Positions 25,541 to 35,865 of a DNA stretch of 64,000 bases are shown piece by piece. The stretch is from NCBI RefSeq assembly GCF_016545825.1, contig NC_052622.1, forward strand, positions 12,095,001-12,159,000, given 5' to 3'. A program made the position numbers and the translations under genes. The DNA is from Eucalyptus grandis. Its lineage: Eukaryota > Streptophyta > Magnoliopsida > Myrtales > Myrtaceae. Each line of letters begins with the position of its first letter. The first letter of the stretch is position 1. Below the pieces are notes generated by a model. It saw only the letters and a list, made by a program, of their open reading frames with translations, searched no databases and was not told the origin of the DNA.

Positions 25541-26362
25541 ATGGAGATTCAACCATTTCACAATCTTTCCAATGATTTGGTTGTGAAGATTCTTTCTTTG
25601 GTGACGGCTAACTCCATAGAAGACATTTTCAATGCAAAAATAATGTAATATTTTAATATACCCCTTAAATCTTTTTCAACAAATCCAGGCTAATTGGGTT
25701 TCTTTCTACAATTTGGATAATATAATTTCAAAATGATTAACCATTCATTTTAATTAAACAAAAAAAATGTATCTAACCTTTTTAAGAGTACAAACATTTT
25801 CCTCGTGAAAACTCATTCTTGTCAATATTTTGCCTCTATAGTTACAAGATGTTTAACAAATTAGCCGAAGAGGACTTCATATATCGACAAATATTGCTAG
25901 ACAAAATAAAACTGGCACCGATAAGAGGTTAATGCATTTATTAAGAAGTGCACTAAATGCGATAACGCGGATGCTCTATATATATCAAGATCGGTAAGTG
26001 TTTAATTACATGATTTATCCATCCAATCTTTTTTTACATAATTTTCTTTTAAGCTAGAAATTGAAGATCAATAACTCTTATATATTGCATGATGAATATA
26101 TAAGTCTCATGAAGGTTGAGTCGGGAATGAAGCTTTTGGAGAGAACTGCATAATTTGGGCACTTTGGAGCTTCCTATATCGTTGGCCTCCTCCTTGTGTG
26201 CGAGGGTGACCGGTAGAATGCCGTAAGAAGTATCTAATTAGCATTCGCGGCATGTGATAAAATAACAAAATGATCTTTAAAGAAGACCTTTGTCGTTATG
26301 ATTGTGAGATACAAGTTGAACACTGCAAAAGGAGGGGATCGATGCGTGATATCAACTATTAA
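25541..26362 (+). pseudogene. F-box protein (At2g35280-type) pseudogene, left copy
   Basis: Three exons, mirrored in the right copy. Exon 1 (25541-25644) encodes MEIQPFHNLSNDLVVKILSL and SIEDIFNAK, an F-box of the plant family whose members have LP..L..EIL..VA..S..DLFN.KLSCK.F. Exon 2 (25842-25993) continues YKMFNKLAEEDFIYRQILLD, matching the stretch after the F-box. Exon 3 (26058-26362) contains KVESGMKLLERTA and GHFGASYIVGLLLVCEG, the Sel1-like repeat seen at the C-terminus of this family. F-box proteins of this type are expected to recruit targets to an SCF ubiquitin ligase. Damage: an early stop in exon 2 after KLAPIRG, a stop after LLERTA, and a deletion in exon 3. Splice sites are largely kept, so the copy decayed after duplication of an intron-containing gene. 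Confidence 0.8.
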
Positions 26363-26560
26363 GAATTATTTTGATCTCTCCTACTCTCGTCTCTTTAAGC
26401 AAACCTCTGGTGATGGTAGTAGTTAGGCAACTGACCACCACCACTAGAGGTTTGATTCTATACAAGTATTGCAAACGCCTGTAGATGCCTTGCCTAACTA
26501 CTGACCACCACCAGAGATTTGCTTAAAGAGACGAGAGTGGGAGAAAGATAAAAATAATTC

Positions 26561-27440
26561 TTAATAGTCAATATCATGCATCCATCCCCTCCTCTTGCAC
26601 TGTTTAACTTGTATCTCACAATCATAACGAGGAAGGTCTTCTCTAAAGATCATTTTATTATTCCACCACATGCTGTGAATGCTAATTAGATACTTCTTGC
26701 GGCATTCTACCAATCGTCCCGTAGAGTAGACTTTTCAAAGCAATCCAACTCTTTCCTTCTTCTTCGACTCGCCACTCTCGCACACAAAAAGGAGGCCAAC
26801 GATATAGAAAGCCCCAAGGTGCCCCAATTCTGCAACTCTCTCCAGAAGCTTCACTCCCGACTCAACCTTCACGAGACTTATATATTCATAATGCAATATA
26901 TATGAATTATTGATCTTCAATTTCTAGTTTTGAAGAAAATTATGTAAAAAAAGATTAAATGAATAAATCATGTAATCAAACACTTACCAATCTTGATATA
27001 AATAAAGCATTCACGTTATCGCATTTAGTGTACCTCTTAACAAAGGCATTAACCTCTTCCGAGCACCAGCTCTATTTTGTCTAGCGATATTTATCGATAT
27101 ATGGAGTTATCTTCGGCTAATTTGTTAAACATCTTGTAACTATAGAGGCAAAATATTGACAAGAATGAGATTTTATAAGGAAAATGTTTGTACTCTTAAA
27201 AAGCTTAGACACATTTTTCTTATTTAATTAAAATAAATTATTAATCATTTTGAAATTTTATTAACCAAATTGTCGAAAGAAACTCAATTAGCCATAGTTT
27301 ATTGAAAAAGACTTAAGGGATATATTAAAATATTACCTTATTTTTGCATTGAAAAAGTCTTCCATAGAGTTAGTCGCCACCAAAGAAAGAATCTCCACCA
27401 CCAAATCATTGAAAAGATTGTCAAAGGGTTGAATCTCCAT
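26561..27440 (-). pseudogene. F-box protein (At2g35280-type) pseudogene, right copy
   Basis: Mirror of the left copy, with exons at 27337-27440, 26988-27139 and 26561-26923 of the same lengths for exons 1 and 2 (104 and 152 bp). Exon 1 starts MEIQPFDNLFNDLVVEILSL and keeps a proper AAG/GT donor. Joining exons 1 and 2 gives AKISYKMFNKLAED, where the family has KLSCK.F. A CAA-to-TAA change stops exon 2 after SIYR, and a frameshift precedes EEVNAFVKRYTKC. Exon 3 reads ERVAELGHLGAFYIVGLLFV, then one in-frame TGA, then VECRKKYLISIHSMWW and CKRRGWMHDIDY before a TAA. It is the better preserved copy but cannot make the full protein. Confidence 0.82.
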
Positions 27441-27882
27441 GACTTCGATGTAATTGATATCTAATTCAAACAAATAAATGAATAATTTCAGCTTAAATAA
27501 AAGGAATATGACAAAATTAATAAACATTAGGATAATTTTACAGCTTCCAATGACTTCAAAGAACTTTAGTAACAAAGCTTTCCGATGGAGCCGCATGAAT
27601 CTCTCGACAATGTTGCAAAGCGGTGGTTTCGAACCGGTAACCGATCTTTCTTCTAAGAAACTTTCCTCTCGCAAATATCTTGCAAATATTACAATGAAGT
27701 GAAAGGATCATCATAAGATAATTTTAAAAAAGAACCGATAAATTTTTTATAATGGATGAGTATTATTTCATGGACTAGTAAATTTGATAATCTGATTATT
27801 GATTTACCCGCATCAAATAGCAAACTAATCAAAGAATTAGAGCTTCACTTCATCCGGAAACTCGGATATGTTATCTTCCTTT

Positions 27883-29133
27883 TCACAAAGACCTCACAGC
27901 AAAGAGACTTAGTTCTGCCCTTTTCTTGATAGGAGAACCTTTGTTTGTTGCCACAAAATCTTTCATTGAGCTAAATTTCTTCCCATTCTTGGGAAAAGTT
28001 TCCAAAGATGTATAAGTGATAAAAGAAATATATAGAGCTAATAGTTATAATGGCTATCTTGTAGATAACTAGATAATAAAGACTTACTCTATAGCCACAG
28101 GCTGGTGATGGAGGAATTTTCTCCGTATTACCAGCAATTAGACCATCCAATATGGATATAGACTCCGAACCCTATCAAAACATTTTTAATCCAAATTAGA
28201 CAGCAAAAGCATAAACATGTCATCTTAAACCTCGAAGTCTGATCTTTTGCTAAAGTAAAAGATATTAATTGTCATCATAACTATAAACTATTTGCAGCCA
28301 TTTCTAACTTCACACGAAAAGAACAACTCGAGGCATTATTGCAGCAGACAAATTAGGATATGAGAAAGTTGAAGAGAGATTGAAGTACAAGATTTTCTCT
28401 GAACTGCAATGAAAAATTACGGTAAATGTATTGTGAGTAGGCAGTTGGCTTCTCCACTAATGATTTTGCAAAACCAATGAGGACTCTCTCTGTTCTCGCC
28501 AAACCAATGAGGACTCTCTCTGTTCTTTATCTACTGTACATATTTGACGTACAACAAAAGCTTCACTAGTTAATTCTTTTTTTGCCAAAAAAAATTTTGC
28601 TGGTGTAATAGTAGATATTTAGACAACAAGAACACAGCTTAACATTAATCAATCTGCTGTCCCGGAATTAACATTTTCTATTGGCCATTCAAGGACATCT
28701 GATGCAACATGTTTATACATGTAAGCGAGTTGTCACATTGATGACTTCTAAGACATCTATGACTGATGATAATATGAGCTAGTAGCAACCAATGAGTTAG
28801 CCAGCAGGTCACCAAACTCAATTACTATAACACACTCAGAAAATAAACATTTTGAGTGTGTAAAAGAGTTAAAAGCACCAAAAAAAACTCACCCTTAATT
28901 CAGAATTCTTCTCATTCACTATGTACAGCTTCCCTCCTATTGAACAGGAAAACCAATATGAGCATCTCATCACGTGAATAACATAAGACAAATTAAACAT
29001 TAAAAGTGTGAAGGAGGAGAAACCTTAAATGCCAGTATTCTAGGAGCTGGAAATCATGATTTTGTGAGTTCTTCAGCCAAAGTTCGGCAAGCCGCTAAAG
29101 TTGCTGCACTTTGTCAGCAGCAAGTTGGGCACC
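27883..29133 (-). other. Unidentified minus-strand exons with good splice sites
   Basis: Four coding-like segments lie in order on the minus strand. 29024-29133: starts GAQLAADKVQQL, one internal stop, then NSQNHDFQLLEYWHL, acceptor AATAG, donor GTTTC. 28893-28936: GKLYIVNEKNSELR, acceptor AATAG, donor GTGAG. 28088-28171: GSESISILDGLIAGNTEKIP and SPACGYR, acceptor GATAG, donor GTAAG; it joins the previous exon in phase. The last segment reads ETFPKNGKKFSSMKDFVATN and ends RAELSLFAVRSL with a TGA at 27883. The three downstream segments look like the C-terminal end of a real protein that I cannot name. The stop in the first segment, and a phase mismatch after it, argue for a pseudogene or a wrong join there. 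Confidence 0.45.
28471..28526. repeat. 26-bp direct repeat, 30-bp period
   Basis: AAACCAATGAGGACTCTCTC followed by TGTTCT occurs at 28471 and again at 28501, separated by four bases. A simple recent tandem duplication. Confidence 0.95.
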
Positions 29134-29269
29134 CTATTCATCAATCGATGGGAAAGTTGTTAACAAGCCAATTAGAGAAGAAAGGCTACAAAAAGTGACA
29201 TATGATAGTGGGAATTCCAGAATGTGCAGTGGGTTAGATATTGATATCTAACCTTACATTTTCCTGTCA

Positions 29270-29600
29270 TTCATCAAGTGTATACTGTTGTATTAAGAAG
29301 ATTATATGTGCACGAAGGTGCCACCGAGAGGACATGCGGCGTCCACTGGTGGCGTGGGGTGAGCAGCTGAGCAACGAGGCAAGCGAGGGGTGATGGCGTC
29401 GAGGGAGCAGGAGGCAAGGGCGAGACGAGTGCAGGGAAACTGGTGTCCAGTGGCGGCATTGAGGGCAAACGGCGTCGTTGGCGGAGTCGAAGGCAAGCGG
29501 CGTCGGCGATGGGCAGAGGCAGAAAACGAGAGGGTCCGGTTCGGTTCTCCAGTTCCCAAGTGCTCACCCCTGCTTAAGCCCGAACCGAGACTCTTTATAG
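29270..29600. repeat. GC-rich segment ending in ACCGGTT-type motif
   Basis: Much more GC-rich than its surroundings. On the minus strand it contains ATCACCCCTCGCTTGCCTCG and later GTGGACGCCGC; similar words in similar order occur on the plus strand at 61645-61690. Its upper end carries the GGGGTGAGCAC/GGTTCGG motif found at 269-470. Probably the same family of non-autonomous element carrying GC-rich internal sequence. Long overlapping frames on both strands are a composition effect. Confidence 0.45.
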
Positions 29601-29836
29601 GTATACTAGCACACAACAAGCATACCAGAATACACATCAACGTCAACGAAGAACCGGCAGGGCCGGAGTTCACATAAGCTGAACGACCGCGAACTCAGAC
29701 CCCGCGTGCCCAAAAGAAGGCACGCATAGATGAGGAAAGGCCTACCTGGGCCGGCGCAGTGCTGTGGCGGGCGGTGGTCGATGGGCTGGCCTCCGGCGAC
29801 GCAAGTCTCGTACTTCTTTCTCACACAGACGGAGCG

Positions 29837-30265
29837 GACTACTCACTCTCTCACTCCCTTGGTCTCTCTCTCGATCTCACTCTCTAACCGAGCCCATGCA
29901 CGGCTGAACCTCTCCCGCTCTCCCTCAGTCGCACGAAACTCTCCTTCTCGGTCTCTCTCCCTCGAGCTCGAGCTCATCTCTCTCTCAGCCCAAAATCTAC
30001 AGAAAAACCAGAACCCCTCTTTGCTTTCCCTCTCTCTGTCGCTCTCCCTTGCTTGGTCCCTTTCTCCCTCGGCCAAAAATGAACCCTCAAAAAGAGAAGA
30101 AGAAGAAGAAGGGGAGTTTCGGTCAAGAGAGGGGAAAAAGAGAAAAGAGAGAAAGAGAAGAAAAGAAAAAAGTAGGGGAAGGGGGCAGAAAGTGACGTGA
30201 GGAGGAAAAAGGGCAGAGAAGAAAGAGAGAGAAAAAGAAAGGGGAAGGGGAAAGAATCGGCCGAA
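29837..30265. other. Polypyrimidine-to-polypurine switch region
   Basis: From about 29837 to 30090 the plus strand is dominated by CTCTCTCC-type words; from 30090 to 30265 it switches to GAGAGAAGAAAA-type words. Such mirror composition can allow partial hairpin or triplex formation. Long frames here on both strands are low-complexity and I do not call a gene. Confidence 0.7.
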
Positions 30266-30419
30266 GGGGGAGATCACGTGGGGGGGCGGAATTAGGTTTC
30301 TTTTTCTTTTTGAACTGTAAGATAGCCGGGAGCCACGCTCACCCTATCAATAACAATCTCAAAATTTAGGCATGAATAGTATTTGTTAGTAAAAATTTAC
30401 ATTAAATAAAAATTAAAAT

Positions 30420-32520
30420 ATAAACTTCTAAAGAAGGAAATTCATACGCTAAATCAAATCTTCCAGGTAAGAAAATCATTCCAGCACAAAATATAAACCT
30501 ATTAAAAAATGTATGAGGTCATTTATACGAATTTATTAATTTAAAAAAGGATTTATACGAATTTATTAATTGAAAAAAAGATTTTTAAAACTCTTGCAAC
30601 ATGATAAAGAATGAGAGAAGCTTGAGGACTTTTCTTTTTCGGGAATTTTCTAAGACAAAAACTCGAATTTCCTTTCCCCTCCTTTTTTTTTTTTTTTTAA
30701 TGTGATTGCATTTAATTAATCTAACTCAACCCACGGAATAAAATAAAAATCTATAATAATTTACTTAGTCACATAAAAAAAGATAAACTCCAGCAAAGTA
30801 AGGAATGAGGACTCGGGATGAAAATTACAAATTATTTATTTATTTTAACCAAATTAAAGGAGTTATAAAACTAATCCTGTTCCTGTTTCCGGACTAATAG
30901 TCCCTCACACATCCTCTCAGCACATCCTCTCAGAACTCACACAGACTACCAGACAACAACCAAACAGAGAGACTACCACAAAACACCCGCTGGCTCCTCC
31001 CTCCCCCGACCACCGCTAAACCCTCCCCACTACTCACATTTTTTAAAAAGCAAAGTAAAAATGGTATTACCGATTTGATAGTTGTGAGGGGGAGAGGGAG
31101 GCCGCCAGTGGCTTGCGCTCGCCAGACCGACAAATCACCCCCGACCCCACCAATGAACCACCGCACCGGACCAATGAACGCAGCACGACGTGCGAGAGGA
31201 GGCGGCGAAGAGAGAGAGTCGGGTGAGATGGAGCGTGAGAGGAGAGAGAGCGAGAAGGGGAGGCAGAAGAGAGAGAAAAGAGCGTATGGAAGAAGCACGG
31301 GAGGGATGAACAGAGAGAGGAGAGAGTGAGGGATAGGTGACAAGTGATAGGTGTTGATGAATAATTACGCTAGTCAGCTTTTTCTTTTTCTACACATTTA
31401 TAGTACAAATAGTACAAGTCTACGTTCTAGCAAAATAAGGACGAAAATTAGAAAATATTTGTTTTTTCGAAATGAGGGAGTTATAAATTAATCTTCATAA
31501 AATTTAATTTTCAATCGGCTAAATAAACCTTAAACCTAAGTTAAATAATGATTTTTCTTCTTCGTTTTAATTAATTAAATTATCGAAGCCTCAACCATAT
31601 ATTTATTTGCACCGTGTAATAAATAATGAACTATATAGTATGAAAAGAATTCTTGATGTATAATAAAAAAAAAATCTCTAGATAATTGAAAAAAAGTTTA
31701 ATTGGATTTTTATTGAAAAGAAAAAGACTAATCATAAATAATTTATCAACAAATTTTTTTAGATTAAAAATTGCCAAACAAAAAAAAAAAGCCAAAAAGA
31801 TCATGACTCATGATCAAGTATCCAAGAAACTCTGGACAAATTGGTTTAATATTTGTGACCATCTTCATAATTCAACTTCATTGCCAAATAAAAAAATAAG
31901 TGTTTGCATAGAGTTTGGACACTACTTAACAAAAAGCCCCGTGTAAATACCTAACCATTTGAATGCTAATTCCATTTTTTCAATCAATTCCAAGGCTTTT
32001 TGGGGGGACATGGACATTTTTAAAATTTTGTCTGTAATAGCTCAATTTCAAATTTGTCACCCTAATCCTATTATCCTCTTATTTAACTACCTAGACAAAA
32101 CTCTTTTTTAACTACCTAGACCACGTAAGAATATATATATTTTTTAAAATATACATTTGGGTAATATGACACTACATGTAAATATTACAACCCCAGTTTT
32201 AAATCTTGAAAAAGAAAATTGCAATGCAACATTCTTACCCTTAGTTTCTTCAAGAGCTTCTCCCAAGATCTCCTTCAAGATGATTAAAGTGAGGTTATTC
32301 TTGGTGGCTTGGGTTAAGATTGAAGCGTGGGGATTTAAGGATATTAACTTATTAAATAATTGAATAAAAGAGTGATTCACTATCTTTGGTTAGTGGACCG
32401 GAGTAAAATGATTTTCTGGGAACAATATTTTCTCAGGCCATTTTACTCTCCCCGTGACATTATATATTTAATTTTAATGTGTCTGGCAATGAGTAATAAA
32501 ACTTGTTTTATTGTTTGCCC
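30420..32520 (+). repeat. Dispersed repeat family, copy B (with GA-rich insert)
   Basis: The start (GCTAAATCAAATCTTCCAGG near 30452) matches copy A at 12587, and the end (32140-32500) matches the reverse of copy C at 46260-46740, including CTCCCAAGATCTCCTT and AAACTCTTTTTTAACTACC. In between lie a CT-rich stretch (30900-31060) and a GA-rich stretch (31080-31340) not seen in the other copies. A reading frame on the minus strand (NPHAS...ILKEILGEAL) is present in both B and C. Confidence 0.6.
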
Positions 32521-32581
32521 TTAAATCTTGTTAAATGTTATTATTAAATGTTATTATGAAAAAAGATTTTGTGGCATTCAG

Positions 32582-32978
32582 GAAATAATGCTGAAAGTTA
32601 TAGACCAACTTATAGACCAAGATGGCATATGCCCAGAGATGCACGTGTTAAGTGTGTTGAGCAAGGTGAAGGTGTCAACCTTGGAGGAGCAAGTTCATCT
32701 TATTTTTAACAGTTTTCACTTAATCATTCGCAATCATCACTTATTTTCCTCCTTTGTTATACCGGACGAAAGAGACAAGTGAGTTCATTTTTCCTATTAT
32801 GGTTGAAAATCTCAAGTTATTATCCTTAAAAATTTCAATTGTTGATATGAATTGTTGATACAAATTCATGTTTGACTATTTAATAAAAGCTGCCCAAAGT
32901 CATCATTCACTAATTGTGGTGGTTGGCGAAGCCCACATCCCTGGACTCTCAAAATATCTCATAATAGAGGCTTTATAA
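32582..32978 (+). pseudogene. Possible TraB-domain protein fragment
   Basis: Two exon-like pieces. 32582-32778, after acceptor TTCAG, reads EIMLKVIDQLIDQDGICPEM and ends HLFSSFVIPDERDK at a GTGAGT donor. 32900-32978, after acceptor AAAG, reads HHSLIVVVGEAHIPGLSKYL and meets a TAA. Plant TraB-domain proteins carry a TLVxERDxYM segment followed about 20-30 residues later by VVxVVGxGHxxGI, which these two pieces resemble in order and content. The rest of the domain, including the N-terminal TSVV...GTAH segment, is not found, and the second piece stops early. Function of the family in plants is poorly known; some members are outer-organelle membrane proteins. Call is tentative. Confidence 0.4.
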
Positions 32979-32999
32979 TGAAGGCCGAGAACTCATAAA

Positions 33000-33639
33000 G
33001 GATCATGGTGCATGTTTGGAAGGCTCATAAGATCACATGTTCCAAATGCTAATTTTGTGCTTTTGACCCTAATCCTTAGGCTTGGTTTTGTGCAACAATC
33101 TTTTTTGCTAATGGCTTCCTTTCCTCCTCTCTATCTCTCTCTCTCCGCCTTTTTTAATCAAAGAAAACCTGTTATTTCCTATTCCTCCTCCCTCCTCCCT
33201 TGGCATGACAGCTCTCGTATTCCCAAGGGTTGAAAATGAATTTCAGCCAATATGAACAACAACAAGAACTCAACATTCTCAACAACTCGGCGTATCTTCG
33301 CTTGGCATTGGCAAAGTAGTACGCTACGCGCTCAAGTGGACTCCTTTCTAGACTTGTTTTAGAGGAGAGGAAAGTGCCCCTAGATTTATGGTAAATAGGT
33401 AGTATCATATCAGCATACTCTCTTTTAATAAATAATAAAATAGAAAAGTACCTCCTCAATACCTTACATATCTAACAAATTATTTAGCTTTTCAAACAAA
33501 ATAAAACAGGAAAGGCAAAGAAGGGCAAAGTTTAGTATTAAAACGAGTTAAATTGTCACACCACGGTCTTGAGACCATGTAAGGTTCATTCCAACTAATA
33601 ATATGAATTGCTTCGGCAACCCTTGAATCAATTTTTTGG
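33000..33639. other. Stretch without recognisable gene
   Basis: A 95-residue minus-strand frame (33172-33459) contains SPLERVAYYFANAKRRYAEL, faintly like a GRAS-domain segment, but nothing else of that domain is near. Not called as a gene. Confidence 0.5.
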
Positions 33640-34020
33640 CTAATTTAACATGGAGACTAAATGTCCATGCCCATGCCCATGCCCCTGACCAATGTTCTAT
33701 TTCTAAGTAGTAGAGCATTGGGATTTCTTAAACTCAAGTTTTTCTAAGTAAACAAACTCTAGAGATTCATTTTATTTTGATTAAACAAGACAAAACAAGA
33801 GACTAAACTAAGAGACTAAACTAAACCTTTAGTTTTTCATTTCATCTTAAATAGACCATAGCTTCTTCATCCTTTATTTCAAGATTTCAAGCTTGGATCA
33901 AATTATCTTTTTTGAATTATTCAAAGTTTCATTAACTTTCTTTTTTTTTTTCTGAGGAACTTATTATGAGCAAGACCTTGAATAGAATATTCTATTCAAG
34001 ACTTAATTCTCACCTAGTGG
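33640..34020 (+). repeat. Outlying unit of the CCATGCC/GCTTGCTTGG array family
   Basis: It contains GGAGACTAAATGTCC, CCATGCCCATGCCCATGCCC, AAACTCAAGTTTTTCTAAG and a closing CTGAGGAACTTATTATGAGC, in the same order as the units in the arrays at 42580-45060 (same strand) and 47440-52400 (opposite strand). Confidence 0.75.
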
Positions 34021-34616
34021 AGGAATTGCCTCATTTACATTGCATTTGGAATTTTTTTTTTTCATTTAAATGTACGCCAAGCCCATAGAGGGTAGCCAAG
34101 CTGATAGGTCCACAAGGCGTAGAGCCTCCTTATCCTAAATTTGATTTCCAAATGCCGGTTAGTTAAGTAAATCTCAAGATAATGTAAAACACACCTAAGG
34201 CTAAATCTCAACACAATGTTGATCACTAATTTTAAGAAAAATTGAAACTTTTGTAAGACAAGTGGTGGCCAGACAAGCGGAGGCCAGACAAGACAAGACA
34301 AGCAGAGGGCAGAGAGCGGAAGAAGAAGAAGAAGAAGAAGACAGGCTAGAGAGACGGAGAGGACCAGAGAGGTTGGGGAGGGGGAGGGGGAGGGGAAGGC
34401 TTCTCTCTCGCTCTCTCTTTTTTAATTTTTTTCCCCTCCTCCCTTATTCTCTCTTTTCTTTGTTTTGGATGTTGTTTACCAAGAATGCGGAAAACGAGGA
34501 TTGTTTTCTTGCCGTTTTCTTGCCCGTGATCGACAGTAAGAAAGAGAGGAAAGAGAGAGAGCTCCGATCAAGAAAGACGAAAGGAAATCAAGATGAAAAA
34601 ATGGTCTTTCGCTGAT
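34021..34616. other. GA-rich stretch without recognisable gene
   Basis: Includes AGACAAGACAAGACAAG and an (AGA)n tract at 34318-34340. It directly borders the outer end of the PP2C inverted repeat. No coding domain seen. Confidence 0.6.
34318..34340. repeat. (GAA)n microsatellite
   Basis: Seven to eight perfect GAA/AGA units in a GA-rich context. Confidence 0.9.
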
Positions 34617-34899
34617 CATGAACACGAGCGCCCTCATTGGTTTTTCTGCACAAATTATATTATTTTCCCTTCTCTATTTAAAAATTTACTGTCATTGATG
34701 GACCTGTTGTTACTTTGTTCTCTCTCCTCTTTTATGGAGTAGGCCTGCACGCATTAATGGAATGGCGCTTTCTCTCTCCTCCTTTCTGAAGAACGAATGC
34801 CCCCACACTGCAGCTTCACTTCCCTCCTTTCTTTCCTTCTCAATTCAAAATTTTGGGTGAGAATTCGCTTTCTACGTTGCGTTGCTTCTCTGGCCTGCT

Positions 34900-35060
34900 C
34901 CGGGGCTGGGTCATCTCCGCTCTTTGGCCCAAAGCACGTTGCTCCTCCGCCTTGCTCCGGCGCTGGCTCATCTTCGCTCCTTGCCCCACAGCTCGTTGCT
35001 TCTTCGGCCTGCGTCGTTGTGTCCCTTCTTCGCCCTGCTCCGGTGTGGTTTCCCAGCGCA
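34900..35060. repeat. Three diverged tandem units of about 57 bp
   Basis: Each unit contains CTGCTCCGG or CTTGCTCCGG, then GCTGG and TCATCT, CCGCTC or TTCGCTCC, and GTTGCT. On the minus strand one frame reads recurring PAPEQ and ATQ/ATS segments. The same units occur, reversed, at 36850-37000 in the other arm. The frame is open on several phases, which is what a repeat of a multiple of three produces; not evidence of a protein. Confidence 0.7.
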
Positions 35061-35166
35061 AGACGGCGAGGAATGTTCTTGCTGTAAGTCGCAGACTCCA
35101 AGCGATAAGAAGTTACAGCTCCCTCCAATTCGGCTTCGGATCGGCTACGTTCGCGGTTCATAATAG

Positions 35167-35865
35167 CGAGTTGATTCGGCGAATGCTTGCCGCGACCGGC
35201 TGCACAAGCTGTTGGTGAAGGAGATGGAGGGGTGGACTGGCATGTGCAGCGACAGAGGTGGAGAAAGCGAGCGGAGGAAGGTGATGGAGGCGTCATGCGG
35301 AAAGATGGACAAGGAGGTTAGAGGGAAGGACGTGGACTCGTCAATGAGGATGGCGGATTCGCGAGCAATGTTGTGTCATGGTGACGTGGGCATGCCCTTG
35401 TCTGTTGATCACAAGGTGAGCTCTCGCTCCGTGTTTGTTCGTTTCCATTGAAGCTGTGTAGCAGAAGTTTTAGGTGTCTGTATTTGATAGCAGCGTTTAC
35501 TTGCTGCAGGAGACTATTATTTGAAGCCATACGTGATAGCAGAGCCAAAGATCACGGTAAGCAAGAGAACAGAGTTGGACGACTTCCTCGTGATAACAAG
35601 CGATGGGTTATGGGATGCGCTCTCTAATGAGGTTGTTTGCCAAGTCATGAGGAGACACCTCGATGGACATATAAAGAGGAGGTTCCCTGAGGGGCTAAGA
35701 GGAAGTAACGCCGCCGAGGCGGCTGCGGTGCTAGCCGAACTGGCCATGGCTCAAGGTAGCCAGGACAACATCAGCGTGATTGCGGTCGAGCTGAAGAAAC
35801 CAAACTCAAAGAGTCCTTCAAAGTTCTTTATGGCCAGTGTTGGGCTAATCAATGTTCTTGTATAA
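35167..35865 (+). pseudogene. Clade A-like protein phosphatase 2C, truncated pseudogene
   Basis: Two exons. Exon 1 (35167-35415) reads ACRDRLHKLLVKEMEGW, then RRKVMEASCGKMDKEV, then DSRAMLCHGDVGMPLSVDHK and a GTGAG donor. Exon 2 (35510-35862) reads GDYYLKPYVIAEPKITVSKR, DDFLVITSDGLWDALSNEV and GSQDNISVIAVELKK, ending at TAA. These are PP2C catalytic-domain motifs; DGLWD and QDN carry metal-binding aspartates. The closest plant type is clade A, the ABA co-receptor phosphatases. Missing: the N-terminal half with the metal-binding GxYDGHGG region, the segment before DSRA (GSTAVVAVV, ANCG), and the exon between SVDHK and GDYYLKPY. The relic cannot be an active phosphatase. It lies inside an inverted repeat with a second broken copy. 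Confidence 0.88.

Larger units (their letters stand above)
25450..27531. repeat. Near-palindromic inverted duplication of an F-box gene (about 1 kb arms, about 50 bp loop)
   Basis: The left arm (25450 to about 26430) is the reverse complement of the right arm (about 26484 to 27531), including exons, introns and the sequence upstream of the start codon. Over the first exon I count about 11 differences in 126 bases. Near the centre, TTAGGCAA at 26423 pairs with TTGCCTAA at 26486, leaving about 55 bp between the arms. The left arm lacks about 58 bp present in the last exon of the right arm. If transcribed across, the RNA could form a hairpin of about 1 kb. Confidence 0.92.

Noticed and set aside
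29730..30200. Long open frames on both strands (144-156 residues) in the CT/GA-rich block
   Set aside because: They are runs of serine/leucine or glutamate/arginine/lysine dictated by CTCTCC and GAGAAG repeats, open on opposite strands at once, with no domain.
33172..33459. Minus-strand frame with LERVAYYFANA, resembling a GRAS domain
   Set aside because: Only one short motif fits. No other GRAS motifs (VHIID, PFYRE, SAW) were found nearby.
34754..35296. 180-residue minus-strand frame with recurring PAPEQ segments
   Set aside because: Antisense to the PP2C leader and built on 57-bp repeats, which keep any frame open. The mirrored copy is also open for the same reason.
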